Below, piece by piece: positions 50,489 through 59,687 of a stretch of DNA of 64,000 nt. Origin of the DNA: Paenibacillus taichungensis (lineage in GTDB: Bacteria > Bacillota > Bacilli > Paenibacillales > Paenibacillaceae); contig NZ_JABMCC010000105.1 in assembly GCF_013359905.1 (NCBI RefSeq), forward strand, positions 186,001-250,000, written 5' to 3'. Each line of letters starts with the position of its first letter. The first letter of the stretch is position 1. Made by a program: the position numbers and the translations under genes. The notes under the pieces were generated by a model. That model did no database searches. It had not been told where the DNA came from and saw only the letters and a program-made list of their open reading frames with translations.

Positions 50489-52486
50489 ATGTTTGTCACT
50501 AAGCCAACACGCAGCCTTACGCCGCGTGGGCTTCTGAATCATCCACTTACGTTATATCTTATTTTTCTTGTACTCATGCTGCTCAAATTAATGTGGCTCC
50601 ACCACAATCTGCACGCTTACAACATTACAATGGGGCTTCTGGACAAAGTGATTGCCATTGGTTCGCTGCTGCTTCTGTCCTTCTGGACCTGGTGGCTGCC
50701 TCGTCGGGGCATGATTATATCACTCGTTATACTCAATCTGCTGCTCACTGCACTGATCTATGCGGATATGGTTTATTATCGCTACTTTCAGGATTTCCTA
50801 ACAATCCCTGTGCTGATGCAAGCCAGACAGGTCGACGCTTTGGGAGACAGTATTGCTACGCTTATTTACGCCAGTGATCTGTGGTTCTTCGTCGATTGGC
50901 TGGTGATTATCCCCTATGCGTCGATCCTGCTGTTCAGCAAACGTAACCGTCGTGGACGTTTCAGCGCATATTCGAACGGGTTGAATTCTTACTCTTCAAA
51001 TTCCCGCAAATCAAGCATGCGTCGTCGACTCACCGCAGGCAGCATTGCCCTAGTGTTGGGTCTGGGGCTCGCAGTTGGTCCGATTTATTTTTATAGTAAA
51101 ACCTGGGCAAAAGGGTTGTTTGATAACAACTGGTGGAATGTATCCATGTACAATGTTACCGGACTTCTTGCTTTTCATGGCTATGATCTGTACAACTATG
51201 CCAAAGACCAGCTCGGCTCTGGACCGGAGGTCGATCCTGCCGATTTGGAGCAGGCTGAAGCTTATTTCGCCAGCAGACAACAGGCTGATCCACTGAAGGA
51301 TGCGATGTTTGGCAAGTACAAAGACAGCAATGTGATTATTGTCCAAGGTGAAGCCTTCATGAATTTCATGATTGGTCAGAGCATTGGCGGACAGGAAATT
51401 ACGCCTCATTTTAACGAGCTGATGAAGGAAAGCCAGTACTACAGTCATTTTTATCATCAGACAGGTCAGGGGCGGACATCGGATGCTGACTTTGGGGCCA
51501 ATATTTCATTACATCCACTGTCGGTTGGATCCGCGTTTGTCCGTTACGCAGACCACAGTTATGATTCCCTGCCTTCTATCTTGAAAGATCATGGTTATAG
51601 TACGAATGTATTTCATGCCTATGAGAGTGGATTTTGGAATCGCTATACGATGTATCAGAATATGAAGTATGACAAATTTTACAGTAAAAATGATTTTGAA
51701 CAGGATGACCCACTAGGCTGGTCTCTATCCGATGAGTCCTTTTTCCGCCAATCGGTTGAGAAAATGAGCAGTGAGGTTACAGAGCCATTCTCTTCTTTCC
51801 TGATTACTCTCAGCAGTCATCATCCATACGCGTTACCCCAAGATAAACAGCAGCTGGATGTGGGCGAATTCAAAGGAACGATGTTTGGCAACTATCTGCA
51901 ATCTGTTCATTACGTGGATTCTGCGCTCGGCAACATGGTGGAAGACCTGAAAAATCGGGGATTATGGGACAAAACGATCTTCATGTTCTATGGGGATCAC
52001 GATAATTCTATCAAGGAACAGCCACAATACGAGAAATTTCTCGGGCGTTCACTAACTGATCTGGATATGGAGCAGATTATGAACGAAGTGCCTTTGCTGG
52101 TGCATCTGCCTGACGGAGCCGCAGCGGGAACGATTGACGAGCCTGCCGGACAACTGGATGTTACACCTTCAGTACTGCATCTGCTGGGTATTTCAGATCA
52201 ATCCTACTACCACATGGGCAACGATGTGTACGACGGTTCCTCCCGCATGGTGGTATTGCGCAGTGGTGCATTTACAGATGGCTCCCTGTTCTATATTCCT
52301 TCGGATGATTACATCTATGACAGTGGCTCCTGTTACGATCTGTCTACAGGAAACAAAACGGATATTAATGCTTGCCGAGCTGGTCATGATGAAGCAACAA
52401 AGCGACTGCATGTGTCAGATACGGTTAATACGTTTGACTTGATCTCGCGTTTTCGTGAGGAGCAAGCGTCTGATTCCGAATCCTAA
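50489..52486 (+). CDS. LTA synthase-family (sulfatase-fold) membrane enzyme
   Basis: About 665 residues. Five membrane helices to about residue 195, then an external sulfatase-type domain: VIIVQGEAFMNF, the nucleophile Thr in HQTGQGRTSDADF, FLITLSSHHPY and MFYGDHDN for Mn2+. LtaS enzymes move glycerolphosphate from phosphatidylglycerol to the growing lipoteichoic acid. The metal-site Glu and the Thr are both kept, so it is likely active; YfnI/YqgS-type paralogues are possible. ATG 50489 has a GGGGGGGAG site. Confidence 0.92.
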   Translation: MFVTKPTRSLTPRGLLNHPLTLYLIFLVLMLLKLMWLHHNLHAYNITMGLLDKVIAIGSLLLLSFWTWWLPRRGMIISLVILNLLLTALIYADMVYYRYFQDFLTIPVLMQARQVDALGDSIATLIYASDLWFFVDWLVIIPYASILLFSKRNRRGRFSAYSNGLNSYSSNSRKSSMRRRLTAGSIALVLGLGLAVGPIYFYSKTWAKGLFDNNWWNVSMYNVTGLLAFHGYDLYNYAKDQLGSGPEVDPADLEQAEAYFASRQQADPLKDAMFGKYKDSNVIIVQGEAFMNFMIGQSIGGQEITPHFNELMKESQYYSHFYHQTGQGRTSDADFGANISLHPLSVGSAFVRYADHSYDSLPSILKDHGYSTNVFHAYESGFWNRYTMYQNMKYDKFYSKNDFEQDDPLGWSLSDESFFRQSVEKMSSEVTEPFSSFLITLSSHHPYALPQDKQQLDVGEFKGTMFGNYLQSVHYVDSALGNMVEDLKNRGLWDKTIFMFYGDHDNSIKEQPQYEKFLGRSLTDLDMEQIMNEVPLLVHLPDGAAAGTIDEPAGQLDVTPSVLHLLGISDQSYYHMGNDVYDGSSRMVVLRSGAFTDGSLFYIPSDDYIYDSGSCYDLSTGNKTDINACRAGHDEATKRLHVSDTVNTFDLISRFREEQASDSES

Positions 52487-52575
52487 CAGATATGGGACGG
52501 TACGCTGAGGGAACGGTATAAATCAATTATTAAAGCTAACCCGACACTACAATGAAATGGAGCTAGTGCATTACC

Positions 52576-53001
52576 ATGACGTCACATCCAGATCAATTCA
52601 ATATCGAGCAAAAACTGTTCGATGAAGCTGCAAACTTTGTAAAACATCGCTACCCCCAAGGGTGGGGTGGCGCAGCTGCCGTTTATACTGTAGCTGGCTC
52701 GCTATTAATCAGCGTAGCTCCAGAAGTGATTAATGACGCCACGCACTTATGTATGGAAACAGGAGCCTATCTGGAAGCCCACAAATTAAATGAGCGGGTC
52801 ACCCACTCGATCTGTGTAGCACGTGACGATGAGCATTCGGAATTCAAGGTCCTCACCCCTTGTGGTGTGTGCCAGGAACGACTGTTTTTCTGGGGAGAAG
52901 ACGTGAAGTCTGCCGTGTACGATCCAGATGGAGCTTTAATTTACAAGAGGTTGGACGAAATTCAGCCTTACCATTGGACCAAAGCATACCGGGATAAGTA
53001 A
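52576..53001 (+). CDS. Cytidine deaminase-fold protein
   Basis: About 141 residues. The zinc site is CMET (Cys replaces the usual His; Glu is the proton shuttle) and TPCGVCQERL. In normal Cdd the first motif is C/HAE, so it fits the fold but with Met in the middle. Blasticidin-S deaminases share Cys-x-Glu, so a nucleoside analogue substrate is possible. ATG 52576 is 13 bases from GGAG, a long gap. A terminator follows. Confidence 0.82.
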   Translation: MTSHPDQFNIEQKLFDEAANFVKHRYPQGWGGAAAVYTVAGSLLISVAPEVINDATHLCMETGAYLEAHKLNERVTHSICVARDDEHSEFKVLTPCGVCQERLFFWGEDVKSAVYDPDGALIYKRLDEIQPYHWTKAYRDK

Positions 53002-53014
53002 GAAGTTAAACTAC

Positions 53015-53060
53015 AAGTGTTGAGGCTGCAATCCATCGCATGCTTCAGCACTTCTTTTTT
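53015..53060 (+). terminator. Cytidine deaminase terminator
   Basis: AAGTG-TGA-GC pairs with GC-TCA-CACTT around a long loop, followed by CTTTTTT. Confidence 0.7.
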
Positions 53061-53157
53061 CGAGGCTGGCATTAACCACAACCTTGCGAATGATGGAAAG
53101 TCGCTATATAATTGTAACTGTATTGGTTTCATTTATAGATGATGGAGGTTTTAATGA

Positions 53158-53892
53158 ATGAATATTGAAATATGGTCCGACTTTATGTGTCCTTTCTGTT
53201 ATATTGGCAAACGTCGTTTGGAGAATGTACTGGCACAATTCCCACACCGCGATGAAGTGAAATTACAGTTCAAAAGTTTTGAGCTCGATCCAAATGCTGA
53301 ATTGAACAGTGGCAAAACCAACGCAGAATATCTGGCTGCCAAATACAATATGAGTGTAGAGCAGGCACGTGGCATGAATGCACAGATGAACGCCAATGCT
53401 CGTACGGCTGGACTGGAATACAACATTGATGAGATGATCCCTACCAACTCCTTCTCTGCTCACCGTTTGACGCATTGGGCAGAAACACAAGGAAAAATGC
53501 TTGAGCTGAGCGAACGACTATTTCAAGCGATCTTCATTGAAGGCAAACATGTCGGCAATACCGATGTACTGATCGAGTTGGCTGAAGAAGTGGGTCTGGA
53601 TCGCAATGCCGCAACAGAAGTGTTGTCCAGTAATCAATTCGCAGAACAGGTTCGTGCCGATCAGGCCGAAGGCGAACAGTTAGGCATCCGGGGTGTACCG
53701 TTCTTCGTATTTGATCGCAAGTTCGCTGTATCTGGCGCTCAACCGGATGAGGTGTTCCTTGACGCTATCCAGAAAGCATGGGATGAGCGCTCCCCTTTCA
53801 CCATGGTAGAGTCCAGCACCACTGACGCAGATGGCAGTGGAGTATGCACCGAAGACGGCTGCGAGGTTCCGCAACCGGACCAATCCAAATAA
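53158..53892 (+). CDS. DsbA-family oxidoreductase, FrnE-like
   Basis: About 244 residues. Thioredoxin fold with redox motif CPFC near residues 11-14 and an inserted helical domain, cis-Pro in IRGVPFFVFD; a short C-terminal tail has two more cysteines (GVCTEDGC). No signal peptide, so it acts in the cytoplasm like FrnE of Deinococcus, which helps against disulfide stress. ATG 53158 is used; an ATG 4 bases earlier ends at once in a stop. GGAGG is 9 bases upstream. Confidence 0.92.
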   Translation: MNIEIWSDFMCPFCYIGKRRLENVLAQFPHRDEVKLQFKSFELDPNAELNSGKTNAEYLAAKYNMSVEQARGMNAQMNANARTAGLEYNIDEMIPTNSFSAHRLTHWAETQGKMLELSERLFQAIFIEGKHVGNTDVLIELAEEVGLDRNAATEVLSSNQFAEQVRADQAEGEQLGIRGVPFFVFDRKFAVSGAQPDEVFLDAIQKAWDERSPFTMVESSTTDADGSGVCTEDGCEVPQPDQSK

Positions 53893-53897
53893 CACAA

Positions 53898-53942
53898 AAG
53901 CAGCAGGATCAAGGGTAATCCCCTGAACCTGCTGCTTTTTTT
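53898..53942 (+). terminator. frnE-like gene terminator
   Basis: Stem AGCAGCAGG / CCTGCTGCT with inner TCA/TGA and GGG/CCC pairs, followed by seven T. Confidence 0.9.
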
Positions 53943-54039
53943 ACAATCTACAACTCAAGTTCATTATAAAGTTTTAGTCGTAACCGGAACAACTCCAAGC
54001 AGATCATTAAACACTCATTTTTGGAATTGAGCTACACAC

Positions 54040-54870
54040 TCAATCCCAAAACAGCTGATCCGGATGTGGTCCCGTCCGTTTATCCGAATCCAGCGCATCA
54101 ATCAGTTTCAGCTCATCAGGAGTCAATTCAAAATCAAAGATGTCCGCATTCTCGCGAATCCGCTCCGGGGTAACCGATTTCGGAATCGTCACAATCTGGT
54201 TCTGGATATCCCAACGCAGAATAACCTGTGCTGGTGTTTTCCCATATTTCTGGGCCAGACTTTTCAAAGCCGATTCCTTGTTCAGTTTACCTCTCATAAT
54301 GGGGCTCCATGCCTCCAGTTGAATGCCCTGCTCCCCGCAGAAGTCCTGTAACTCCTGTTGAATCAGACCCGGATGCAGTTCTACCTGATTCACCGCGGGT
54401 ACCGTTCCACCTTCATCTATAATATCGCGCAGATGGTGCACTTCGAAATTACTTACACCAATAGCACGTACACTTCCTTCGCTATATAGACGTTCGAATG
54501 CTCTCCATGTCTCTTTATACTGGTCTCTGCCAGGCCAGTGAATTAAGTATAGATCAATGACATTTAATCCAAGCGCCTTCTGACTGGCCTCAAAGGCTCT
54601 CAAAGTCGAGTCAAACCCTTGGTCCTCATTCCACAGCTTGGTTGTCACAAAAAGCTCATTACGGGCAATACCACTGCTCGCAATGGCTTGTCCCACTTCC
54701 TCTTCATTTCCATAAACGGACGCCGTATCAATGCTCCGATATCCGACTTCCAATGCAGTCTCCACCGCTTGCTGTACTTCCTTGCCCTTTGCTCGATAAG
54801 TCCCAAATCCCAGCCATGGCATCGTCACGCCGTTGTTCAGAATCGTACAATCTGTAATATGTTTTGTCAT
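54040..54870 (-). CDS. Aldo/keto reductase (AKR5-like)
   Basis: About 276 residues. Catalytic tetrad residues are seen: Asp48 region in RSIDTASVYGNEEEVG with Tyr, Lys in FVTTKLW, His in LIHWPGRD. The C terminus has IPKSVTPERIREN, binding NADPH. It reduces carbonyls, like B. subtilis YvgN/YtbE. ATG 54870 has AGGAGG upstream. A single gene. Confidence 0.93.
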   Translation of the reverse strand: MTKHITDCTILNNGVTMPWLGFGTYRAKGKEVQQAVETALEVGYRSIDTASVYGNEEEVGQAIASSGIARNELFVTTKLWNEDQGFDSTLRAFEASQKALGLNVIDLYLIHWPGRDQYKETWRAFERLYSEGSVRAIGVSNFEVHHLRDIIDEGGTVPAVNQVELHPGLIQQELQDFCGEQGIQLEAWSPIMRGKLNKESALKSLAQKYGKTPAQVILRWDIQNQIVTIPKSVTPERIRENADIFDFELTPDELKLIDALDSDKRTGPHPDQLFWD

Positions 54871-54994
54871 TCTGTACCTCCTGTGTGAAATTTGCCTGCT
54901 CTTGGTCTATTAACCTTCTCACCAAATTTTAAGCGGCACTTTGCATACAGTTTGGCTGATATCCATTTTGCGGGTCTTTCAAAGGAAACATAAA

Positions 54995-55028
54995 TACCCC
55001 GCAAAGCACTGCTGCTCTGCGGGTTCTG
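54995..55028 (-). terminator. Terminator of the DUF2564-like gene
   Basis: CCCGCA / TGCGGG stem with a long inner loop GAGCAGCAGTGCTT; the U tail is weak (UAUUUAUG). Confidence 0.55.
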
Positions 55029-55043
55029 GTGTGACAGGAACGC

Positions 55044-55325
55044 CTATAGATCCCCTTGCCCATTCTGACTCTGGATCGAGTTCAATCTTCTCTTCTCCTC
55101 AATGAACATCTCTTCTGCCAGCTCAACGCCCTGACCTCCAAGTGAACGTTCTGCTTGAAGCATAGCCTGCTCGGTATGCGCCAAACGGCGTTCTGCCTGT
55201 TCAATGGTCTGTTCTGTTGGATGTGACATTGCCTGTGAAACGGCAAAATGAAGTTTGTTCACTGCATTCTGCGCCTGGGATACGGTCGTATCGGCTTGCA
55301 AACTGGAATCATAACGCTTCGGCAT
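55044..55325 (-). CDS. Small helical protein, DUF2564-like (tentative)
   Basis: About 93 residues, soluble and mostly helical, with AVSQAMSHPTEQTIEQAERRLAHTEQAM heptads forming two helices. Size and pattern fit the small DUF2564 proteins of Bacillales, but the match is not certain. ATG 55325 has AAGGAGG 7 bases upstream, a strong site. Single gene. Confidence 0.72.
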   Translation of the reverse strand: MPKRYDSSLQADTTVSQAQNAVNKLHFAVSQAMSHPTEQTIEQAERRLAHTEQAMLQAERSLGGQGVELAEEMFIEEKRRLNSIQSQNGQGDL

Positions 55326-55529
55326 GAGTATTCCTCCTTGGGATCATGTTCCTGTTACCCCTTTAGGATGGTTGACATCGGCCTTGCTTATTCTTCTTTT
55401 GTTGAAACAATAACGAATAGACTCAATGTTCCCTATGTAAGATTAAAGATGAATATTAATGAAGTGTATAACCTTTTCTGGTCTGACTGCGTTTATTTGA
55501 TAAGTACTTTTTCACAAGGAGGTGTGTAT

Positions 55530-55928
55530 TTGAAGAACTTTGGGATTGTGTTCATACTGGTACTTTTATTACTACTCATCAGCGGCTGTACACCTTCGAC
55601 GTATGAAATAACGGGATATACAGGCTCCTCCATTAATAACGAGATTCCGGTCCCCGTGAATGCAAAGCAGCTAAGCATAACGACACATTCAGACAATCCA
55701 AACATTCAAACAGGCATTAAATATGAATTGAAACATATCGGGGGAGAACAGGGATTATATGTACCATCCGATTATTTTGAGAAGTTATCCAAAGCCGGAT
55801 GGGTTGAGGTGGAAGAAGAGCGTATGGGACATGTTCATTTTCTGAAAAAAAGTGATACTATCATCGCCATAGAGATTCGAGAGGATACCTTTGAGATTTT
55901 TGAAATGAGGCAGGACTTTACGTTCTAA
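55530..55928 (+). CDS. Small lipoprotein of unknown function
   Basis: About 132 residues. Signal peptide with lipobox ISGC near residue 20, then a polar domain with alternating beta-type stretches (ITGYTGSSINNEIPVPVNAK, YVPSDYFEKLSKAGWVEVEE). No named family recognised. Start is TTG 55530, seven bases after AAGGAGG; the upstream in-frame ATG at 55248 would cross the region of the divergent gene and lacks a site. Confidence 0.8.
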   Translation: MKNFGIVFILVLLLLLISGCTPSTYEITGYTGSSINNEIPVPVNAKQLSITTHSDNPNIQTGIKYELKHIGGEQGLYVPSDYFEKLSKAGWVEVEEERMGHVHFLKKSDTIIAIEIREDTFEIFEMRQDFTF

Positions 55929-55953
55929 TTTCGTACAATTCCTCATCAACAAC

Positions 55954-55980
55954 TAAAAAAAGAGAGGCCGCGGCCTCTCT
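55954..55980 (-). terminator. Terminator of the YuzB-like gene
   Basis: Perfect AGAGAGGCC-GC-GGCCTCTCT stem, seven U on the minus strand. Confidence 0.88.
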
Positions 55981-56021
55981 TCCCTGTCGTGGACAAGTTT
56001 GCCCACTGCATCCCCATACAA

Positions 56022-56243
56022 TTACTTTACGAATTTCGCTACTTTTGCAAGCACTTCTTCTTCTGACGGAGCACTGATGTACCTACCGTTGATGAAGACA
56101 AAAGCACGCTTCGCGCAAGGACCGCAATACGATTTGCAACCAATTTTGATCTCCGTATCCGGAGCCATTTTCTCCAACTTGGCTACAATCGATTTTAGTC
56201 TGATATGATTACATTTTTCGCATACGCGGATATCGTTAGCCAT
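56022..56243 (-). CDS. YuzB-family protein (DUF1450)
   Basis: 73 residues with a thioredoxin-like ferredoxin pattern: CEKCNHIRL near the start and GCKSYCGPCAKRAF at the middle, four to five cysteines in all. The family may bind an iron-sulfur cluster, judged from the cysteine pattern. ATG 56243 has AGGGGA upstream. It follows an A-type Fe-S carrier-like gene by 21 bases on the same strand. Confidence 0.88.
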   Translation of the reverse strand: MANDIRVCEKCNHIRLKSIVAKLEKMAPDTEIKIGCKSYCGPCAKRAFVFINGRYISAPSEEEVLAKVAKFVK

Positions 56244-56264
56244 GAGTTCCCCTTCTTCGCTCCC

Positions 56265-56567
56265 TTAGTGGTCGCCGTGGTTGCCTTGGGATGGATTCGT
56301 AATAACGAAGCCTTCTTCAGGGAAGTAAAGGTAATCAATTTTAACGCCATCCAGTAAAGGCTGATCATTCTCAAGAATAACGTCGATCTCTTTATCGGTA
56401 GATACAACCGTATCATTTTCTTTTGGCGTATCGATATCGAGGCCGTAGTGGGCATGATCTCCATGTGCATGTGTGATCACAACGCGCAGCAATTTACCTT
56501 CGTTCTCAGGCTTGTCCAGTTCAAGTTTCAATACTTTCGCGGCATTACGTGTAATTTTGCAGTTCAT
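56265..56567 (-). CDS. HesB/IscA-fold protein lacking the cysteine ligands
   Basis: About 100 residues. The HesB/IscA fold is plain: KITRNAAKVLKLEL, RVVITHAHGDHAHYGLDID, ILENDQPLLDGVKIDYL, GFVITNP. A-type carriers have three cysteines (one internal, two in a C-terminal CGC). Here the C-terminal positions read NHGDH and no cysteine is near the internal site, apart from Cys3. The protein has several His/Asp instead, so metal binding may persist but not classic [2Fe-2S] transfer. ATG 56567 is 9 bases from GGAG; ATG 56576 is adjacent to it. Confidence 0.85.
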   Translation of the reverse strand: MNCKITRNAAKVLKLELDKPENEGKLLRVVITHAHGDHAHYGLDIDTPKENDTVVSTDKEIDVILENDQPLLDGVKIDYLYFPEEGFVITNPSQGNHGDH

Positions 56568-56711
56568 TTCATTCATCTCCTATATCGTAATTGCTGGTCC
56601 CAACAATTTTTCAGTATTTCTAAACTCCAGCATCTATTGTAAAGAAAATTACTGCGCTTCGCAATAACATTGATGCAAAATCGATGTTAAAACCACCCAT
56701 TTTGTGTCGGA

Positions 56712-56969
56712 TTAAGACGACGCACCCGCTGTAAGCACCGGATATTTGCGCTCCGCACGACTTACAAACCAGTTCATCAGCAACAACGTAACCCCGATAT
56801 CATCTATAGGCATAAACGGCATCACGTCAGGAAGCACCCAGTAGAGCAGCGCCGGGATGATGAACAGCAGCTTCTCACCCAAAGGGATCTGCGGAGCCCT
56901 CAACAGACGCGGCAGCCGTTTGAATACTTGTGTCCATCGTTTGAATGACAGCAGTCTTCTCCACTTCAT
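56712..56969 (-). CDS. DUF1232 (YkvA-type) membrane protein
   Basis: 85 residues. Basic N terminus, then the DUF1232 core LGEKLLFIIPALLYWVLPDVMPFMPIDDIG, with the conserved Asp-Pro-type turn motifs, and one or two hydrophobic helices. Function unknown. ATG 56969 has GGAGGGG upstream. Confidence 0.87.
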   Translation of the reverse strand: MKWRRLLSFKRWTQVFKRLPRLLRAPQIPLGEKLLFIIPALLYWVLPDVMPFMPIDDIGVTLLLMNWFVSRAERKYPVLTAGASS

Positions 56970-57077
56970 ATGAACCCCTCCGTATGATTAATGCACTGAA
57001 ATAAAACAGCACATGTTATAGTCACACCCATCATTACCCGTTCCAGAGCGATCCGGAACGAATGATGCAACATGCAG

Positions 57078-57112
57078 ATTAAAAAACGAACGCCGGTAAC
57101 AGCGCCCGTTCC
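57078..57112 (-). terminator. Terminator of the M14 peptidase gene
   Basis: GAACG...CGTTC stem with an inner GCGC region, then six U on the minus strand. Confidence 0.7.
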
Positions 57113-57199
57113 TGTTATACGAGTGGACAACCCGTAAGTTTCATGTTCCCCCATCCAGATTATGTGAAGTCAGGATTCGAGGATTCCCGTTCTTCCCTG

Positions 57200-58414
57200 T
57201 TAGTGCTCTCGATCTGATAATAATTCAGCCAAAAGCATGCCAACCTCTACGCAGATGTCATCGAACTGATCCAAGGGCAGCGGGTTGACCCCGAGTCCCA
57301 CTTCTACCGTGAAGCCAGGCTTCCGAAACTTCTGAATGAACCAGTCTTTGTACCCTGCATCACTTCCACCCAACTTAACTGCCTTGTATCCCGAAGCCTT
57401 TGCCAGTCTGCGAGACAGCGGGGCACTCTCCTTTGGCTCCAAATCTCGGTAGTTCCAATATATTTCTTGTCCCTGGCTGTGCAGTGAAACGACAGCATCA
57501 AAAGGATGCTGCTCGGTCCACTGTGCAAGTGCCCATGCCTCCGGTTCCGATAAAGGAGCGGTTCCTGCATAATCTCTTGGCCCTGGGGACGTTATCCCTC
57601 TTCTAGCCGCCTCTTCCTCCCAATAAGCCGGGAATTGATCGTTCAGGTCTACTCCCCTGATATTGGACTTCCAATGCGTAAAATGGGAGCGTCCGGCATT
57701 CCATTCCAGCAAATCTTCTGCATGGGGATGATCATTGACCACGCCCTCTTGCACCAATTCAACTCCATCCGGGTTGACCATGGGCACAGCCCACAGCGTA
57801 GTTTCCTGCATCCAGCGTTCCGTCTGGAATTGATGCCATGGCGTATGTGTACTGTAGGCCTTCGCATATTCTTCAATGAACCGCATCAGAACGGCCGTTG
57901 TCAGCCACTCATTTGCATGAACAGATGCGTTGACATGAATATGTCTGGGGCCTTGACCCAAACGTAGATAAGGCAAAGCCTTGCCCATGACACTACTGCC
58001 AATCGAGCCAATCTCGATAAATGGATACTTCTTTTCGAGCAAACCGATATCACGGCTCATTTCACGATAACCATACTCTCCCTGCAGCTTGACGATAGTT
58101 TTTCCATTTGAATCCGGAATATGAATACATCGCCCGCACCAGTCCGGAATGTTCGCTATTTCTGGATTGGCCTCGCGCAATTCTTCTTCATTCAGTCCAA
58201 AACGTAATGCAATCACGGCCACTTTCTCCCCAGGCTGTACTGCATACCTGCGCCCCGTCCCCGGCGTAATGCGCAACATCTGTCCTGTCAGTAAATAGGG
58301 CTGGGACGCTGCTTCCGGGTTGAGAGCAGCCAGTAACTCCTTCGTCATATGGTTCGCTGCCGCAATACGCGACAAGGTATCTCCCTGATGAACAATAATC
58401 CATTGCAGTTCCAT
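57200..58414 (-). CDS. LysM-M14 zinc carboxypeptidase (gamma-D-glutamyl-DAP peptidase I-like)
   Basis: About 404 residues. Two LysM domains (1-45, VHQGDTLSRIAAANHM; 52-98, VQPGEKVAVIALRFG) then an M14 catalytic domain: HVNASVHANEWLTT (His and Glu), the third ligand in VSLHSQGQE and the general base Glu in FTVEVGLG. B. sphaericus endopeptidase I has the same plan and cuts gamma-D-Glu-meso-DAP bonds in peptidoglycan. No signal peptide, as in the forespore enzyme, so it may act inside the spore. ATG 58414 has AAAGGAG 6 bases upstream. Confidence 0.92.
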   Translation of the reverse strand: MELQWIIVHQGDTLSRIAAANHMTKELLAALNPEAASQPYLLTGQMLRITPGTGRRYAVQPGEKVAVIALRFGLNEEELREANPEIANIPDWCGRCIHIPDSNGKTIVKLQGEYGYREMSRDIGLLEKKYPFIEIGSIGSSVMGKALPYLRLGQGPRHIHVNASVHANEWLTTAVLMRFIEEYAKAYSTHTPWHQFQTERWMQETTLWAVPMVNPDGVELVQEGVVNDHPHAEDLLEWNAGRSHFTHWKSNIRGVDLNDQFPAYWEEEAARRGITSPGPRDYAGTAPLSEPEAWALAQWTEQHPFDAVVSLHSQGQEIYWNYRDLEPKESAPLSRRLAKASGYKAVKLGGSDAGYKDWFIQKFRKPGFTVEVGLGVNPLPLDQFDDICVEVGMLLAELLSDREH

Positions 58415-58592
58415 GTCGATCTCCTTTCCCTTAGGAAATTGTGTAATCTCCTGTCCTTTTCTCGCTTGTGTCCTTACTGTATGTAATATGTATGCCAATC
58501 TGGTTGTCCGTCATGTGACATGAATCGCGTATATCCCTTTAACATAAGAAAAACGTGATGATCATCCGGTGTTCTTCTACTTTTTGGATTGA

Positions 58593-58627
58593 AAAAAAAT
58601 CCCGGAACACTAAGTGCTCCGGGATTC
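58593..58627 (-). terminator. Terminator of racE
   Basis: Stem AATCCCGGAGCAC / GTGTTCCGGGATT, eight U on the minus strand. Confidence 0.9.
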
Positions 58628-58651
58628 TTATAAGCCTAGACATCAAAAAAG

Positions 58652-59467
58652 CTATGATAATTGCGTAACCTGCCATACAACTGGCGTTTTGGAGATCTGC
58701 TCTCCTAACCATTGGCGGGTAATATTCTGGAACATGCGTGGGTCCCCTGTGCAAAAAAACTGATGGACTGGCGTCTCATTTCCACTGGCCAGCTTTCGTT
58801 TATCATACAAAATCGTACTAATTTCCCTCGCCGTTTCATCTGCCGAACTAATCAGCTTCACTTCCTGCCCCATAACCTCCTGGATGGTATCCATGAGAAA
58901 AGGATAGTGCGTACAACCCAGAATAAGACAATCAATTGGCTGCTGCTTAATTTCGCCTAAAGATTGCTCCACCGTACTTGTCGTTTGCTCGGAACGGAAT
59001 TCGCCTTGCTCCACCAGTGGCACAAGTGCCGGACAAGCCTGACTGACCACATCAATATAGGGAGACAACTGTTTGAGTGCAGATGTATACGCACCACTAC
59101 CAATAGTTCCCACGGTGCCAATGACACCGATGCGTCCTGTGCGTGTCGCTGTGATGGCTGCTCGTGCTCCCGGATGAATGACACCAATGACAGGCACATT
59201 CACCTTGGCTCGAATATAATCGAGCGCTGCTGCCGTAGCCGTATTACAGGCGATAACGATAACTTTCGGATCGAACTGGATCAAGAAATCAACGATTTGT
59301 TCCGTGAATTGTTTAACTTGTTCGGACGAACGGGGTCCGTACGGTGTCCGGGCAGTATCTCCAAAATAGATGATCTTTTCCCGTGGGAGCTGACGCATCA
59401 CTTCCTTGGCGACGGTCAATCCCCCTACACCGGAGTCTAATATAGCGATTGCTTGCTGCACGAACAC
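58652..59467 (-). CDS. racE: Glutamate racemase
   Basis: About 271 residues. Catalytic cysteines in ACNTATAAAL and LGCTHYP, nucleotide-less fold start AILDSGVGGLTVAKE. It turns L-glutamate into D-glutamate for peptidoglycan. GTG 59467 is taken as start, 6 bases from AAGGA; GTG 59461 is possible. Single gene with its own terminator. Confidence 0.95.
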   Translation of the reverse strand: MFVQQAIAILDSGVGGLTVAKEVMRQLPREKIIYFGDTARTPYGPRSSEQVKQFTEQIVDFLIQFDPKVIVIACNTATAAALDYIRAKVNVPVIGVIHPGARAAITATRTGRIGVIGTVGTIGSGAYTSALKQLSPYIDVVSQACPALVPLVEQGEFRSEQTTSTVEQSLGEIKQQPIDCLILGCTHYPFLMDTIQEVMGQEVKLISSADETAREISTILYDKRKLASGNETPVHQFFCTGDPRMFQNITRQWLGEQISKTPVVWQVTQLS

Positions 59468-59635
59468 ACCGCTTCCTTCTTCATTGATTTGGTTCTGTTA
59501 ACAAATTGGTTCCCAGAGCTTTCTTTCCTACCGTATGAATTTCCAGGCAAAAAGGTACCTACATCTTACCCGATTTCATCGCAGGGTTCAAACAAAATAC
59601 TGTATCGTACAACTCCTGTACGACCACGCACAACA

Positions 59636-59675
59636 AAGCAGGCCCCCCTCCAGATGGAGGAAAGCCCGCTCGCGT
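59636..59675 (-). terminator. Terminator of the YtxH gene
   Basis: GCGGGC-TTT-CCTCC / GGAGG-GGGG-CCTGC hairpin, then UUUGUU on the minus strand. Confidence 0.7.
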
Positions 59676-59687
59676 TCAAGCTTAGTT

